From assembly GCF_012934885.1 (NCBI RefSeq), contig NZ_CP051480.1, positions 558,001 to 622,000 on the forward strand: DNA of 64,000 nucleotides, given 5' to 3'. The DNA is from Mycoplasma phocoeninasale. GTDB taxonomy: Bacteria > Bacillota_I > Bacilli_A > Mycoplasmatales > Metamycoplasmataceae. The notes under the pieces were generated by a model that saw only the letters and a list, made by a program, of their open reading frames with translations, was not told the origin of the DNA and did no database searches. This document shows, in pieces, positions 48,489 to 59,382 of the stretch (its first letter is position 1; the number at the start of each line of letters is the position of its first letter). Made by a program: the position numbers and the translations under genes.

Positions 48489-48967
48489 TTTTTGAAATCT
48501 CCTTTTACCTTTTTGTAAACATTATTTCACACAAATGCATTTTAATAATATCTTTGGATTTTCATGATATTTATTAAAATATATTGTGTGCTCAAATTAT
48601 CACAAATAAATCGCACAAATATACTTTTTTAGCCGTTAAAAGTTATTTTTTTATTAAAAATAAGACAAAATTTATGTAAATTTAGTAAATATTGGTATTT
48701 TTTGCCCTTTAATATCTTAAAAAATGACTATTTTTTTTGAATTTTTATATGTTTAGCAAATATTGAAAAAATTATTCAAAATAAGATTAGTTCTCAAGCC
48801 TTTTTCGCAGAAGAGAAAATTTATAAACTAAGAAAGTATTGTAATTTGAAGAAATGTCGTCACGATTTTTAAAGCAATTTTTTTAATTCAGTTTTTTTAA
48901 AACAATTTATAAGCGCCTAGACAACGAATAGCCTAGATTTTTTGGCAATTGGAGTAAAATAATTAGT
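48489..48967. other. Divergent promoter region
   Basis: This 480-bp AT-rich stretch between a minus-strand lipoprotein and a plus-strand gene must carry both promoters. No ORF or RNA gene is visible. Confidence 0.45.
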
Positions 48968-49693
48968 ATGAAAACAAATAATAATAAAAATGCTAATGCG
49001 CTAGATTTTGAGCGAATTTTAGCTGAAGTTACTGAAATTAGAAAAGATGATCCGATTAGAGCTATATATGTAGTTGACGGTCATCTAAAAAATGCCATTT
49101 TATCAGATGATGTTGCTGACCTAGAGGCATTAAGACAGAATATTATTTTTCAGATCAAAAAAGATAATTTAGCTGTTAAAACCACCCTTGATACCCTTAG
49201 TTTAATTAACTCTCTTAAAGGTAAGAAAATGGATTATGTTTTTATGCTAAACTACAATGAACTGAAAAGACGTGATGATTTTGAGCAGCATGCAGCTGAA
49301 TTTCAGCATTTCTTTAATCAACATGACTTTGATAGCGCGGGATTTCAAACTTTAATATATGACCTACTGCAAAACAAACAAATTGATTTTGATTATTCAG
49401 TTAGGGGGCAGATAATTAATCCTAAAAAACTTGGTTCTTTTCTTGAAAATCCGGGAATTAGAAAAATGCAAGCAGAAATCTTTGCCACATTTGACAAAGA
49501 CATTGCTAAAAACAAAGTTGCCAGACAAGTTTTTTCAGCTTATTTATTTAAAAACTGAGTTGATATTTTGCTTAGAAAAACAACACATGATTATGAACAG
49601 ATAATTAATGTTGTCAATGTTTTATATGGTGAAAAAGATAAAAGTGAACTAAATGCCGAAGAAAAAGCTATTTACCAAATATTTAGCAAATAA
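48968..49693 (+). CDS. Conserved hypothetical, DUF3196-like (MG237/MPN330 position)
   Basis: 241 aa with one UGA as Trp. GGAG lies about 12 nt before the ATG. No catalytic motif or membrane segment is evident; the composition suggests an all-helical cytoplasmic protein. In Mycoplasma genitalium the gene just before the trigger factor gene is MG237, a DUF3196 protein, and this gene also directly precedes tig. The family assignment is inferred from that synteny and size, not from a motif. It has its own terminator. Confidence 0.75.
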
Positions 49694-49709
49694 AAGTGAA
49701 ACTAAAATA

Positions 49710-49749
49710 AATTACAAAGCTTATATTGATAAGCAGTTTTTTTGTAATT
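49710..49749 (+). terminator. Terminator between the DUF3196-like gene and tig
   Basis: AATTACAAA and GCTTA pair with TAAGC and TTTGTAATT around a 6-nt loop, with a T run inside the outer arm. The right arm overlaps the putative -35 of tig. Confidence 0.65.
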
Positions 49750-49771
49750 TATTTAACAAATAAAATATAAT
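49742..49771 (+). promoter_or_regulatory. Putative tig promoter
   Basis: TTGTAA (49742) and TATAAT (49766) are 18 bp apart, about 28 bp before the tig start codon. Confidence 0.5.
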
Positions 49772-49798
49772 ATAACAAGATATTATTTAAGGAGAACT

Positions 49799-51226
49799 AT
49801 GTCACGAATAATTAATAAAGAAAAGACAGAATTGAGAATTTCATATGTTTTAGAAGGCTCTGAATGACAAGAAGCAATTGAAAAGGCAAGAGAGAAATTA
49901 AGATTAAATGTGCAAATTCCAGGATTCAGAAAAGGAAAAGTACCTGCTCGTGAAGCTGATAAACGCATTAGTTTAGGAGAAGTACTAGAAAAGGCGCTAA
50001 GATCAAAACTTGATAGCATTTATTCTGAACACATTGCAAAAGAAATTGAACCGACTGATCAAATTGTTGGAAGAGAAGATCTAAACATCAAAGAATTTTC
50101 AGAATCAAAAGTAGTTGTTGAATTTATTTTCCCAATTATCCCTGAAGTAAAATTAGGAGATTATTCAAAACTTGGCGGTAAAATTGGTTCATTAGAACTT
50201 TCAAAAGAAGAGCTACTTGAAACTGAAATGAAGATTATTGAAAAGTATGTTGTGCTACTTGACAGTGATGAACCAATTAAATTAGGCGATGAAGTTAACT
50301 TTGATTTTAAAGGTTTTGTTGATGGCGAAGCATTCGACGGTGGTGATGCTGAAGGTTATGATCTAAAAATTGGATCAAAACAATTCATACCCGGCTTTGA
50401 AGAAAAAATGGTTGGACTTAAGAGAGGCGAAGAAGCTGACCTTGATTTAGTCTTCCCAGAAAACTATCATGTTAAACATCTAGCTGGTAAAAAAGTTATT
50501 TTTAAAGTTAAAATCAATAACATCAAAACTCCAAGTATGCCAAAAATTGATGAAGAATTTATTAAGCAAATTAACATTACTGGTATCAACACATTAGAAG
50601 AATTTCAAAAATTCCTTGAAATCCAAACATACAAAAATAAATTAGCAGATTTAGAAACTAAATTTATTGAAGATATCACTAAAAAATTAATTGCTACTTC
50701 AGAAATCGCAATTTCTGATTCACTACTAAAATCTGAATCAAGAAAATACTACGAAAACTTACTAAACAACTTAAAAGAGCAAGGTATTTCTGAAAAAGAA
50801 TATTTGGAATTCACCAAGAATACTAAAGATGATATTTTTAGAATTTTTGATGAATCAGCAACTGAAAATCTAAAGAAAAGCTTTATTTTTGGTGCAATTG
50901 CCGGAGCTGAAGGAATCAAAGCAACTGAGGAAGCTTATAACGCTGAATGTCAAAAGTTTGCTGACCTTTACAAAATCGGAGTTGAAAGTGTTAAAGGCAT
51001 TTTAAGATTTGAAAATTTTGAGAACAAATTCATTACCGAAAAAGTTATTGAAACTCTAATGAAGAAAAATGATCCAAAGAACTTTGCTAAATTAGAGGAA
51101 ATCAAAAAAGAAATTCAAATCTTTGATGAAAAACAAACTGAGAAAATTGTTGCTAAAGCAAAAGCTGACACTGAAGCAGCTGCTAAAGCCAAGGCTGAAG
51201 AAGAAGCTAAGAAAGCTGAAAAATAA
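49799..51226 (+). CDS. tig: Trigger factor
   Basis: 475 aa. The chaperone binds the ribosome at the exit tunnel and has peptidyl-prolyl isomerase activity. The ribosome-docking signature GFRKGKVP is at 42-49. The FKBP-type domain spans about 160-245 (GDEVNFDFKGFVDGEAFDGG, then FIPGFEEKMVGLKRGE). The helical C-terminal chaperone domain ends in a Lys/Ala/Glu tail (AAAKAKAEEEAKKAEK) beyond the usual length. AAGGAGA lies upstream of the ATG. Position before secA fits a protein-folding and export neighbourhood, though each gene has its own terminator. Confidence 0.95.
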
Positions 51227-51233
51227 TTTTAAG

Positions 51234-51256
51234 ACTTAGGATTTGCCTAAGTTTTT
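51234..51256 (+). terminator. tig terminator
   Basis: ACTTAGG pairs with CCTAAGT around a 5-nt loop, followed by TTTTATTT. Confidence 0.8.
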
Positions 51257-51306
51257 ATTTCTGTTTTTTTTAAATTTTCATTAATAAACATTATTTATTA
51301 ATTTCA

Positions 51307-51314
51307 TATAAAAT
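51307..51314 (+). promoter_or_regulatory. -10 element close to the secA start
   Basis: TATAAAAT lies 8 nt before the secA ATG and there is no Shine-Dalgarno. The mRNA would be leaderless or nearly so. Confidence 0.45.
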
Positions 51315-51322
51315 ATATATTT

Positions 51323-53938
51323 ATGAAGTTATTTAATTTTAAATCTACAGAAATGCGTATTGCTGAAGCAACATTAAGAAAAATTAATCATTGAGAAAAA
51401 GAAATCTCTAAACTAAGTGATGAACAACTTAAGGCAAAAACAATTGAATTCAAAGAGAGACTGAAATTAGGCGAAACATCAGATGATATTCGCCCTGAAG
51501 TTTTCGCTGTTTCGCGTGAGGCAACAAAAAGAATTTTAGGCAAGAGACCTTATGATGTTCAAATGATTGGAGGATTAATTCTTGATTTAGGTTCAGTTGC
51601 AGAAATGAAAACTGGTGAGGGGAAAACTATTACCTCGATTGCACCGGTTTATTTAAACGCATTAACTGGTAATAGCGTTATTGTTTCAACAGTTAATGAA
51701 TATCTAGCTGAACGCGATGCCGAAGAAATGGGGCAGGTTTTTAACTTCCTTGGCTTAACAGTTGGTATTAATAAAGCCCAAATGGCACCCGATCTTAAAA
51801 GACAAGCTTATGCCTGTGATGTTGTTTACTCAATTCACTCAGAGCTTGGATTTGACTATCTTCGTGATAACATGGTTATGACAAAAGAAGAAAAAGTTCA
51901 ACGTGGGCTTGACTTTATTTTGCTTGATGAAGTTGACTCAATTCTAATTGATGAGGCTAAAACACCATTAATTATTTCTGGTGGCGATAATGATGAAAGC
52001 AATCTATACACGATTGCCGATTTGTTTGTTAGAACCTTGAGCAAGGATGACTTCTTCATTGATGAAGAAACCAAATCAGTTTATTTAACCGATGAAGGAA
52101 TTGAGAAAGCTAATAAGTACTTTAATTTTGAAAATTTATATGACATTCAAAATTCAGAGCTTGTACACCGGATCCAAAATGCCTTACGTGCTCATAAAGT
52201 TATGAAACTTGATGTTGAGTATATTGTTAGAAACGATAAAATTGAGCTAGTTGACTCTTTCACTGGTCGAATTATGGAAGGAAGATCATACTCTGAAGGT
52301 TTACAACAAGCAATTCAAGCTAAAGAGCGTGTTGAAATAGAAAATGAAACAAAAACACTAGCAACTATTACCTATCAAAACTTTTTTAGATTATTTAAAA
52401 AAATTAGTGGGATGACGGGAACAGCGAAAACCGAAGAAAAAGAATTTATTGATATCTATAACATGCGTGTTAATGAAGTACCAACTAATAAACCAATCGT
52501 CAGAGTTGATGATAAAGACGAAATTTATGTTGACATGCATTCAAAATGAAAGGCCGTCGTAAAAGAAGTTAAACGTGTTTATGAAAAGAAGCAACCAATT
52601 CTAATTGGAACTGCCCAAGTTGAAGACTCTGAAGTTCTACATGAATATCTTTTAGAAGAAGGAATTCCTCACACTGTTTTAAATGCTAAACAAGATGCCT
52701 CAGAAGCAGAAATTATTTCTAATGCTGGGCAGTTGGGAGCAGTGACAATCGCTACTAACATGGCTGGACGGGGCACTGATATTAAGCCATCAAAAGCAGC
52801 TTTGGAAGTTGGCGGGCTTTATGTTTTAGGAACTGAAAAAGCTGAATCTAGAAGAATTGATAACCAATTAAAAGGTCGTTCTGGTCGTCAAGGAGATATT
52901 GGTTATACTAAATTTTATCTTTCATTAGATGATCAACTAATTTTGCGTTTTTCAATTCAAGATCAATGAAAGGAAATGTTTAAATCATACGGTGAAGATC
53001 CCATTGAAGGCGAAGGAATTCGCAAAGCCTTTATTCGTGCACAGAAAAAAATCGAAGGATTTAACTACGATAGTCGAAAAAGTGTTCTAAATTATGATGA
53101 CGTTATTCGTCAACAACGTGATCTTATTTATGAACAACGTGATTTAATTTTAAACCGTGATGATCTAGGTAGTATTATCCGTAAAATGATTACTGTTGCT
53201 GCTGAACAAACAGTTAATAATCCATATTTTGTTAAAAAAAACAATACCCTTGATTTAGAAGCTTTCTCAAATTACGTTAATTCAAATTTTATGACTTTAA
53301 CATCTCATAATTTCAAACCCGAAGAAATCATTAAATATGATCGTGAGGAATTAGTTGAACACATTGTTAAAGTATGACAAAAAGAATATGATGTGCTTCG
53401 TCAAAATATTATTGATAAATATGGAATCTCATCACTAGCTTCCTCGGAGAGAAACATAATTTTGAATGTTTTTGATAGTGCTTGACAAGACCATATTAAT
53501 GTCATGGATAAACTACGCCGTAGCACTAACTTAGTACAATACTCGCAAAAAAATCCATACCAAATATACACACAATTAGGTTCGAAAAAATTCAGTCAAT
53601 TGACAAAACGTATTGCTTTAGAGTGTGTTACTAACTTAATGAATAACTATGATGCATTACCATCATCAAATAGTCAAATTAATTTTCCATGAATTATTGG
53701 TCCTGATAGCTCTGGAAATAATCTTCCACCGCAACAGCCAAATTTACAAGTTCAAGACTTTATAAAATACTTAGTTGACTCTGAAAGACAAAAACTTGAA
53801 AGAGAAGGGGTTCCAGAAGATGAAATTAATAAAAGAATCGAGGAGCTTGAAAGTCGTATTCTTAAGGAATTAAAACTGGATAGTAAAGTTGAAAATCATA
53901 TTATTGAACCGCATGAATTAGTCGATGTAAAAAAATAA
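51323..53938 (+). CDS. secA: Protein translocase ATPase SecA
   Basis: 871 aa with UGA as Trp. It is the motor that drives Sec-dependent export, including of the many surface proteins here. Walker A is MKTGEGKT at 95-102; the DEAD-like motif is [31 protein letters not shown]-type sequence ([15 protein letters not shown]) marks the second nucleotide-binding domain. RSGRQGDIG and the helical scaffold follow. The C-terminus ([10 protein letters not shown]) lacks the zinc-binding SecB tail, usual for mollicutes. The ATG at 51323 has no Shine-Dalgarno but gives the canonical N-terminus. Confidence 0.96.
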
Positions 53939-53977
53939 AATCCCAGCTGTATAATTTCTTACACTGAGATTTTTTTA
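53937..53977. terminator. Terminator between convergent secA and Nudix genes
   Basis: AAAATC, CAG and TGTA pair with TACA, CTG and GATTTT (one mismatch and one bulge), followed by T7. It begins at the secA stop codon. Confidence 0.7.
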
Positions 53978-53993
53978 TTTTTTATTAGCAAGA

Positions 53994-54401
53994 TTACATT
54001 TTTTGAAAATATTCAATAGCCAATCGCAATATCGCAACGTCATTTGGGAAAGTAACTTTTTCAAGTGCTTCTTCAATTGGATATCATGTTGCTTCGCTAA
54101 TTTCTGAAGCCTGAGTTTTAATTTCATTGTTTGTAGGAATTCCAATAAAATAAATTACATCTTTATAAATATCTCTTATTGGGGAATAGCTATTAGTTTC
54201 ACGAAAATCACCGACAATTTTAATTTCGATGTTTGTTTCTTCTTTAACTTCACGAATAGCTGTTTGATGTTCAGTTTCATGATCTTCAACATGTCCTTTA
54301 GGAAACCCTCAATGTCCACCAATTTGCTGAATTAGCAGCACATTTAGTCTGCCATTAATTGATTTGAAGATTATTGCTCCACAAGATTTTTCTTTTTTCA
54401 T
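53994..54401 (-). CDS. Nudix hydrolase (Ap4A hydrolase-like)
   Basis: 135 aa with UGA as Trp at two sites. The Nudix box starts at Gly36: GHVEDHETEHQTAIREVKEE, then TNI. It matches GX5EX7REUXEEXGU except that the late Gly is Asn57. The GGHWGFPKGHVE context and short length resemble bis(5'-nucleosyl)-tetraphosphatase proteins, which degrade Ap4A in the cytoplasm; the exact substrate is inferred. It starts 5 nt after the stop of the membrane-protein gene at 54407-54925, so the two form an operon. Confidence 0.88.
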
Positions 54402-54406
54402 TTATT

Positions 54407-54925
54407 TTACTCACTTTCTCAATATTTTACTCCAGTAAAGTATTTTGTAAACATAATTGCATTCACTAAAATGAGCACTAAATAGCTACTCATTAGTACA
54501 ATCATTTCAACTTTTAAAATGTTTAAATATTTTAAGGCATTTTCTTGTTGCTGACTGTCATTAATAAATTTAAAATAATTAGTTCATAGTGGTTGAATTA
54601 AAAAAGCATTAACAATAAAAACGGCGGCTAGTGATAAGAAAATAAACATTGAAATTAGCTGAAATTTAGTAACTATTCTCGGCAACCTATCTTTAAATAC
54701 CTTTCTGATTGGAAAATAACAGACCGCAATATAAACAGTAGCGAAAGTAACTAAAATTTGGGTTACTGAAATTAAAATTAAACTTGACCTGCTTAACCTT
54801 ATGCCATATAAACTTGCCGAAAGAATGGCAATAATAGCAAAAAATGATCCAAGTCAAATAGCAATTAAATAGTTTAAATGACTGCTATCAATTTTAATTT
54901 TTCTTTTTTTATTAATATCTTTCAT
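54407..54925 (-). CDS. Small integral membrane protein
   Basis: 172 aa with UGA as Trp, from ATG 54925 with TAGGAAT upstream. Four hydrophobic stretches (for example LNYLIAIWLGSFFAIIAILS and FIFLSLAAVFIVNAFLI) predict a four-helix membrane protein. The N-terminus is basic (MKDINKKRKIK). I do not recognise the family. It is the first gene of a two-gene unit with the Nudix hydrolase and is divergent from dnaX. Confidence 0.8.
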
Positions 54926-55017
54926 AATATTCCTATTTATATTATTATAATTAATAATTACAAAACCAAAAGTTAGTTTTGATAAAATATAACTAGTTAG
55001 TTAGGAAAGGTTTACAC

Positions 55018-56952
55018 ATGTCTTTGTCTGATAAATATTTAGCATTATATCGTCAATATCGTCCCCAGAAATTTGAGGATATAAAAGGTCAAGAGCATAT
55101 TGTTAGAACACTAAAAAATATTATTTTAAATCATAAAATTGGTCACGCTTATCTTTTCTGTGGTCCACATGGAAATGGAAAAACTAGTACTGCTAAAGTT
55201 TTTGCTAATACCATTAATTGTGGACACACTGAAGACATCTTAGTTCCATGTCAACAATGCATTGCTAATATTGATCGAAATCTTGATATTATTGAAATTG
55301 ATGCGGCTTCTAACACCGGCATTGATGATATTCGTGAACTTCGTGAAAAAGTTAAGCACATGCCAACAAATAGTAAATATAAAATTTACATTATTGATGA
55401 AGTGCATATGCTTTCTAAGGGAGCATTTAATGCACTACTGAAAACATTAGAAGAACCACCTGAATATGTTATTTTTATTCTAGCAACAACTGATCCACAA
55501 AAAATTCCGCTTACAATTCTCAGTCGCGTCCAGAGATTTAATTTTAAAAAAATGGAACTTAGCACACTAGTTTCTGAACTTAAAAAGATTTTTGAAAAAG
55601 AGCAAATTGGGGCTGATGAAGATGCTATCCAGCTTATTAGTAAACTTGGCAATGGTAGCTTTCGTGATACACTTAGTTTAGCTGATCAAATTGCTATTTA
55701 TTGTGCTAATGAAAAAATAACTAAAGGCGCAGTTGAAGATTTATTTGCAATTTCCAATTCTGATAACATCATTAAATTAATTAACTTAGCAGCTTCAAAC
55801 AATTTAGAACAATTGCTACTATTTTCAAATGATTTACTGGAAAAAGGTACTGACATCGTCATCCTTTTAAACCAAATTGTTGATATACTAAAAGATTTTA
55901 TTATTTATAAGAAAACTAACAGTATGCGTTTAGTTGAAGAGTTAACTGAAGAGAGTCTTAAAAAAATTACTATTGATAACATTAGCCACGCATATGAATT
56001 TCTTGATATTATTTTAATTTCTTTGAAAGAACTAAAATATTCAGATTTTCCTAAGCAAACATTTGAACTATGCTTAATGAAAATGGCTAAATCGGACCGT
56101 GAATCAAAAGATACTAACTTAAAAGTGAGAAATGACTATGCTAGCGAAGATAATTTCAAACCAGTGAATAAGGTTTTGAAAAAAACTTCACTTGAGCAGG
56201 AAGAACTAAATTCAAAATTCAATCTATCATCTATCGCCAACACTTTTAGTGAAAAGAAAGAACTTGTTGATCTGAACATTGAAGAAGTTAATGTTGATGA
56301 AATTCTTGAAAAAACCGCTGAAATTTTACTATCAGAAACAACCAATGAACTGGAAAATGCTCAAATAAGCGATGCGATTGTAACGAGTAATTATGATGTT
56401 GAAAACACAGAAGTACAAAGTAGTGCTAAAAATGATGAGCCAGTAGGGTCTGATACAGTTAGTCTAGATCAAATCATTGATTGTTTACTAGTAAAACAGT
56501 ATGCAAAAATGGCAAAACCGGGTTATGAAAATGCTAATTTAACACTTAATGATAATATCAAATACAGTTTAATTGACTCTAAACTTTCGGATTCAGAATC
56601 GGATAAACAAGTTAAAGATATTTTAAGTAATTTCAAAATTATCTTTTCATCACATGACTTCATTTTATTTAGTTCTTCATTTGATGATAAGGTTTTTGAC
56701 TTAAACCGTAATGCTTATCGTGATAGTTTAATTAAGGGAGCATATAAAATTTTTAATCGCTATGTTCACTTATTTGCAATTACTGAAAAACAAATTGAAG
56801 ATGCTAAAAATTACTGACTAAATAACAAAGAAGCACTAAAAAGTAGAAAAATTAAAAAATTAGAGGATTTATCAAAACGTTACGATGAATCTTCTGCAAG
56901 TATTGATTGAGCCATGGAAACTTTTGGTGAAAAATTTAAAATTAAAAAATAG
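55018..56952 (+). CDS. dnaX: DNA polymerase III subunit gamma/tau
   Basis: 644 aa with UGA as Trp. It is the clamp-loader ATPase that opens the beta clamp. Walker A is GPHGNGKTS (49-57), Walker B IIDEVH (125-130), sensor 1 ATTDP (156-160), and LSRVQRF stands where SRC is usual. The zinc module shows Cys68, Cys78 and Cys81; the usual fourth Cys is absent, and His70 might substitute. The C-terminal third is low-complexity then a small domain (about 490-644). It heads the run dnaX-ybaB-recR-tmk-holB-rsmI. GGAAAGG lies before the ATG. Confidence 0.95.
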
Positions 56953-56964
56953 TAGGAGATAAAT

Positions 56965-57261
56965 ATGAACAATATTAATGAAATGCTTAAAAAAGCAAAA
57001 AGAATTCAAGGTGAATTAGAAAAAGAAGAGCAGCTAATTGCTAAAAAAGAATTTGTAATTGAAAAACAAGGAATAAAGATTACCATGCTAGGAACTCGTA
57101 AGGTAACCAAAGTTGAAATTAATCCAGCTTTAATTGACCCAGATGATCCAGAATTATTACAAGATTTAGTTTTAATTGCTGTTAATGAAGCTATTGAAAC
57201 AATTGATGAAGAATATGACCAAATAAACGCTAAATATGCTGGCGGCGGACTGCCTTTCTAG
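56965..57261 (+). CDS. ybaB: YbaB/EbfC family nucleoid-associated protein
   Basis: 98 aa. Family members are small dimeric DNA-binding proteins encoded between dnaX and recR, as here. The N-terminal helix (MLKKAKRIQGELEKEEQLIA) and the core VEINPALIDPDDPELLQDLV are typical. AGTAGGAGA is an excellent Shine-Dalgarno. It is 12 nt after dnaX and 1 nt before the recR ATG. Confidence 0.94.
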   Translation: MNNINEMLKKAKRIQGELEKEEQLIAKKEFVIEKQGIKITMLGTRKVTKVEINPALIDPDDPELLQDLVLIAVNEAIETIDEEYDQINAKYAGGGLPF

Positions 57262-57262
57262 C

Positions 57263-57850
57263 ATGAAGAACACAAATGAGGAGCTTGAATTGCTACTAAA
57301 GGCAATTCCGGGTATTAGCAAACGTCAAGCCCAAAAAATTATTAGTTATTTTTTAGAAAATGATGTGAGCAGACTCGAAAATATTTATCAGCTAATGAAA
57401 CAGTTAAAAGATAAGTTAAAAAAATGTCAAAACTGCAATTTATATTCAGATGCTGAGATTTGTAGTATTTGTTTAGATAAATCACGCCAACAAAAACTTA
57501 TGATAGTTTTGAGTCAAGAAGATTTGAAAAAATTTGAAGCGCTAGAAATTTATAGCGGTAAATACTTCATTTTAGAAGAGTTATATGATCTAAAAAAACC
57601 AAGCGAAAAATTTGATCGAAACCTAGAAAAACTACTGCCTATGGCAAAAAATGTTTCAGAAATTGTAATTGCTTTATCTGCAACAGTTGAAGGACAATTT
57701 ACCACACAATTTATTAAGAAAATTCTTAAAGATAAAATTAATTTTGATAACGCCTATCAACTTTCAATGGGAATTCCACTTGGTGTTCAGGTTGAATATG
57801 TTGATCCAGTTACATTAAAACAATCTTTGATTAATAAAACTAAAATATAA
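57263..57850 (+). CDS. recR: Recombination mediator RecR
   Basis: 195 aa. RecR acts with RecO and RecF to load RecA at gaps. The helix-hairpin-helix LLKAIPGISKRQAQK is at 11-25, the C4 zinc finger uses Cys55, Cys58, Cys67 and Cys70, and a Toprim domain follows (IVLSQEDLKKFEALE, GKYFILEE). I chose ATG 57263, directly after the ybaB stop, because it gives the canonical N-terminus; a longer frame to 57236 would overlap ybaB. Confidence 0.94.
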   Translation: MKNTNEELELLLKAIPGISKRQAQKIISYFLENDVSRLENIYQLMKQLKDKLKKCQNCNLYSDAEICSICLDKSRQQKLMIVLSQEDLKKFEALEIYSGKYFILEELYDLKKPSEKFDRNLEKLLPMAKNVSEIVIALSATVEGQFTTQFIKKILKDKINFDNAYQLSMGIPLGVQVEYVDPVTLKQSLINKTKI

Positions 57851-57859
57851 GGGGAAAAT

Positions 57860-58504
57860 ATGAAAACAAATCGAGGAAAATTTATAGTTATTGAAGGAAT
57901 GGATGGAGCTGGAAAAACAACCATTCTTAAAATGCTTGAAAAGTATTTAGTAAAAAATAAAAAGCAAAATAATTTTGTCTTTACAAGAGAACCGGGAAGT
58001 AGTTTTTCAAAAGAGGCTGAAAAAATTCGTAGTTTAATTTTAGAAAACGGCAATGAGTTCAGTCCTATGGTTGACGCCTTGTTATTTGCTACAAGTAGAA
58101 GAATAAATTTAGAAAAAGGTATTTGACCATCACTTGAGGCCGGCAAAAATGTTATTTCTGATCGCTATTGAACATCATCATATGTTTATCAAGGAATCTT
58201 AGGTGGCATTGGTGTTCCTAAGGTTAAAATGATTAATGAGATTGCGACTGACAACACTCATCCAGATTTTATTATCTTCTTTGATCTAGCACCAGAGATT
58301 TCACTAAAACGTTTGAAAGATAGTCGCGAATCAATGGATCGCCTTGAACATTTAGATGTTGCCTACTATCAAAATTTACGTGAAGCATATTTGAAAGTTA
58401 TAGCTAAGGATACTAAAAAATTTAGTGTTCTTGATGCCAATTGTTCGATTGATGAATTATTCGAAAAATTTATTAACCTTTTAGTGGACCAAAAAATTTT
58501 ATAA
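57860..58504 (+). CDS. tmk: Thymidylate kinase
   Basis: 214 aa with UGA as Trp. It phosphorylates dTMP to dTDP. The P-loop is EGMDGAGKTT (12-21), TREPGS (about 41-46) and SDRYWTSSYVYQG (about 98-110) supply the substrate-binding residues, and a LID region with RESMDRLE follows. AAGGGGA precedes the ATG. The stop codon overlaps the holB ATG (TAATG), suggesting coupled translation. Confidence 0.95.
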
Positions 58505-59382
58505 TGGCAATTAATTCTGATTTTTTGAAAACCATTAATAATTCAGTCAGAGAGAATAAGCTTCAGCAGGTGTATTTATTTTCACAACTAGTAGATGAAG
58601 AATTTGATGAATATCTTTTTGCCTTTATTGAGGCAGTTAATCAAGACAAAATTACATCATTCTCAAAAGTTAATTTAAATGATCTTTATTTATCTGTTAA
58701 TGAGGATAATCAATCAATTGCTAAAGAAACAATTAATGACGCAATGCTTTGAGCTTCTAAAAGTAATTTTTTAGATGCTAACAAGTTTAAAATTTTAGTT
58801 ATCAAAAACATTGAAAAAGGCAGTGCTCAAAGTCTCAATAGTCTACTAAAATTCTTAGAAAATCCCCCAGCTCATGCCATCGTAGTTATGACAACTAATC
58901 AAATTAGCAAAGTCCTAAAAACGATCAAATCAAGGGCATTTATTATCAATCTTAAATCGGATTTAGTCACAATTAAATCAATTAATGATTTTGTTACCGT
59001 TTATGCTAAAAAATATAATTTAACTGACATTGAAAAATTGAATACTATGCTAAAAAATCTGAAGTCAACAATTTTATCATCGACTTCGAAACCCGAATCA
59101 CTTTTATATTTTTTAATGAAGCATTTCGAAAAAGAAAATGCTAACTTTATTGTTATTTTTATGATTTTTATATATGAAGATTTAGCTAAAATTGCTGCCA
59201 ATGTAAATCACAATCTCCTACTTTTGACAGAAAAAGATGCTAAAGCTCTTAAAACACCGATAAAGATAGATGAAATTATCCAATGTTTAAAAGATATGTA
59301 TAAGACCTTAAAGACTAATGTGAATTTCCCCTTACAAAAATCGAATTTTCTAATTCAAATTGAGAAGTTATATGGAAAATAA
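58504..59382 (+). CDS. holB: DNA polymerase III subunit delta'
   Basis: 292 aa with UGA as Trp. It is the clamp-loader partner of gamma/tau. It lacks a functional Walker A, normal for delta'. The conserved SLNSLLKFLENPPAHAIVVM and TIKSRAF correspond to the LLKxLEEPP and TIxSRC regions; Cys is replaced by Ala. It overlaps tmk by one base and rsmI by 11 bases. Confidence 0.88.

Noticed and set aside
57236-57262. Upstream start for recR
   Set aside because: It would overlap ybaB and add non-conserved residues; ATG 57263 gives the usual N-terminus.
59360-59371. TTG start for rsmI
   Set aside because: ATG 59372 directly precedes the conserved IIGTPIGNL region.
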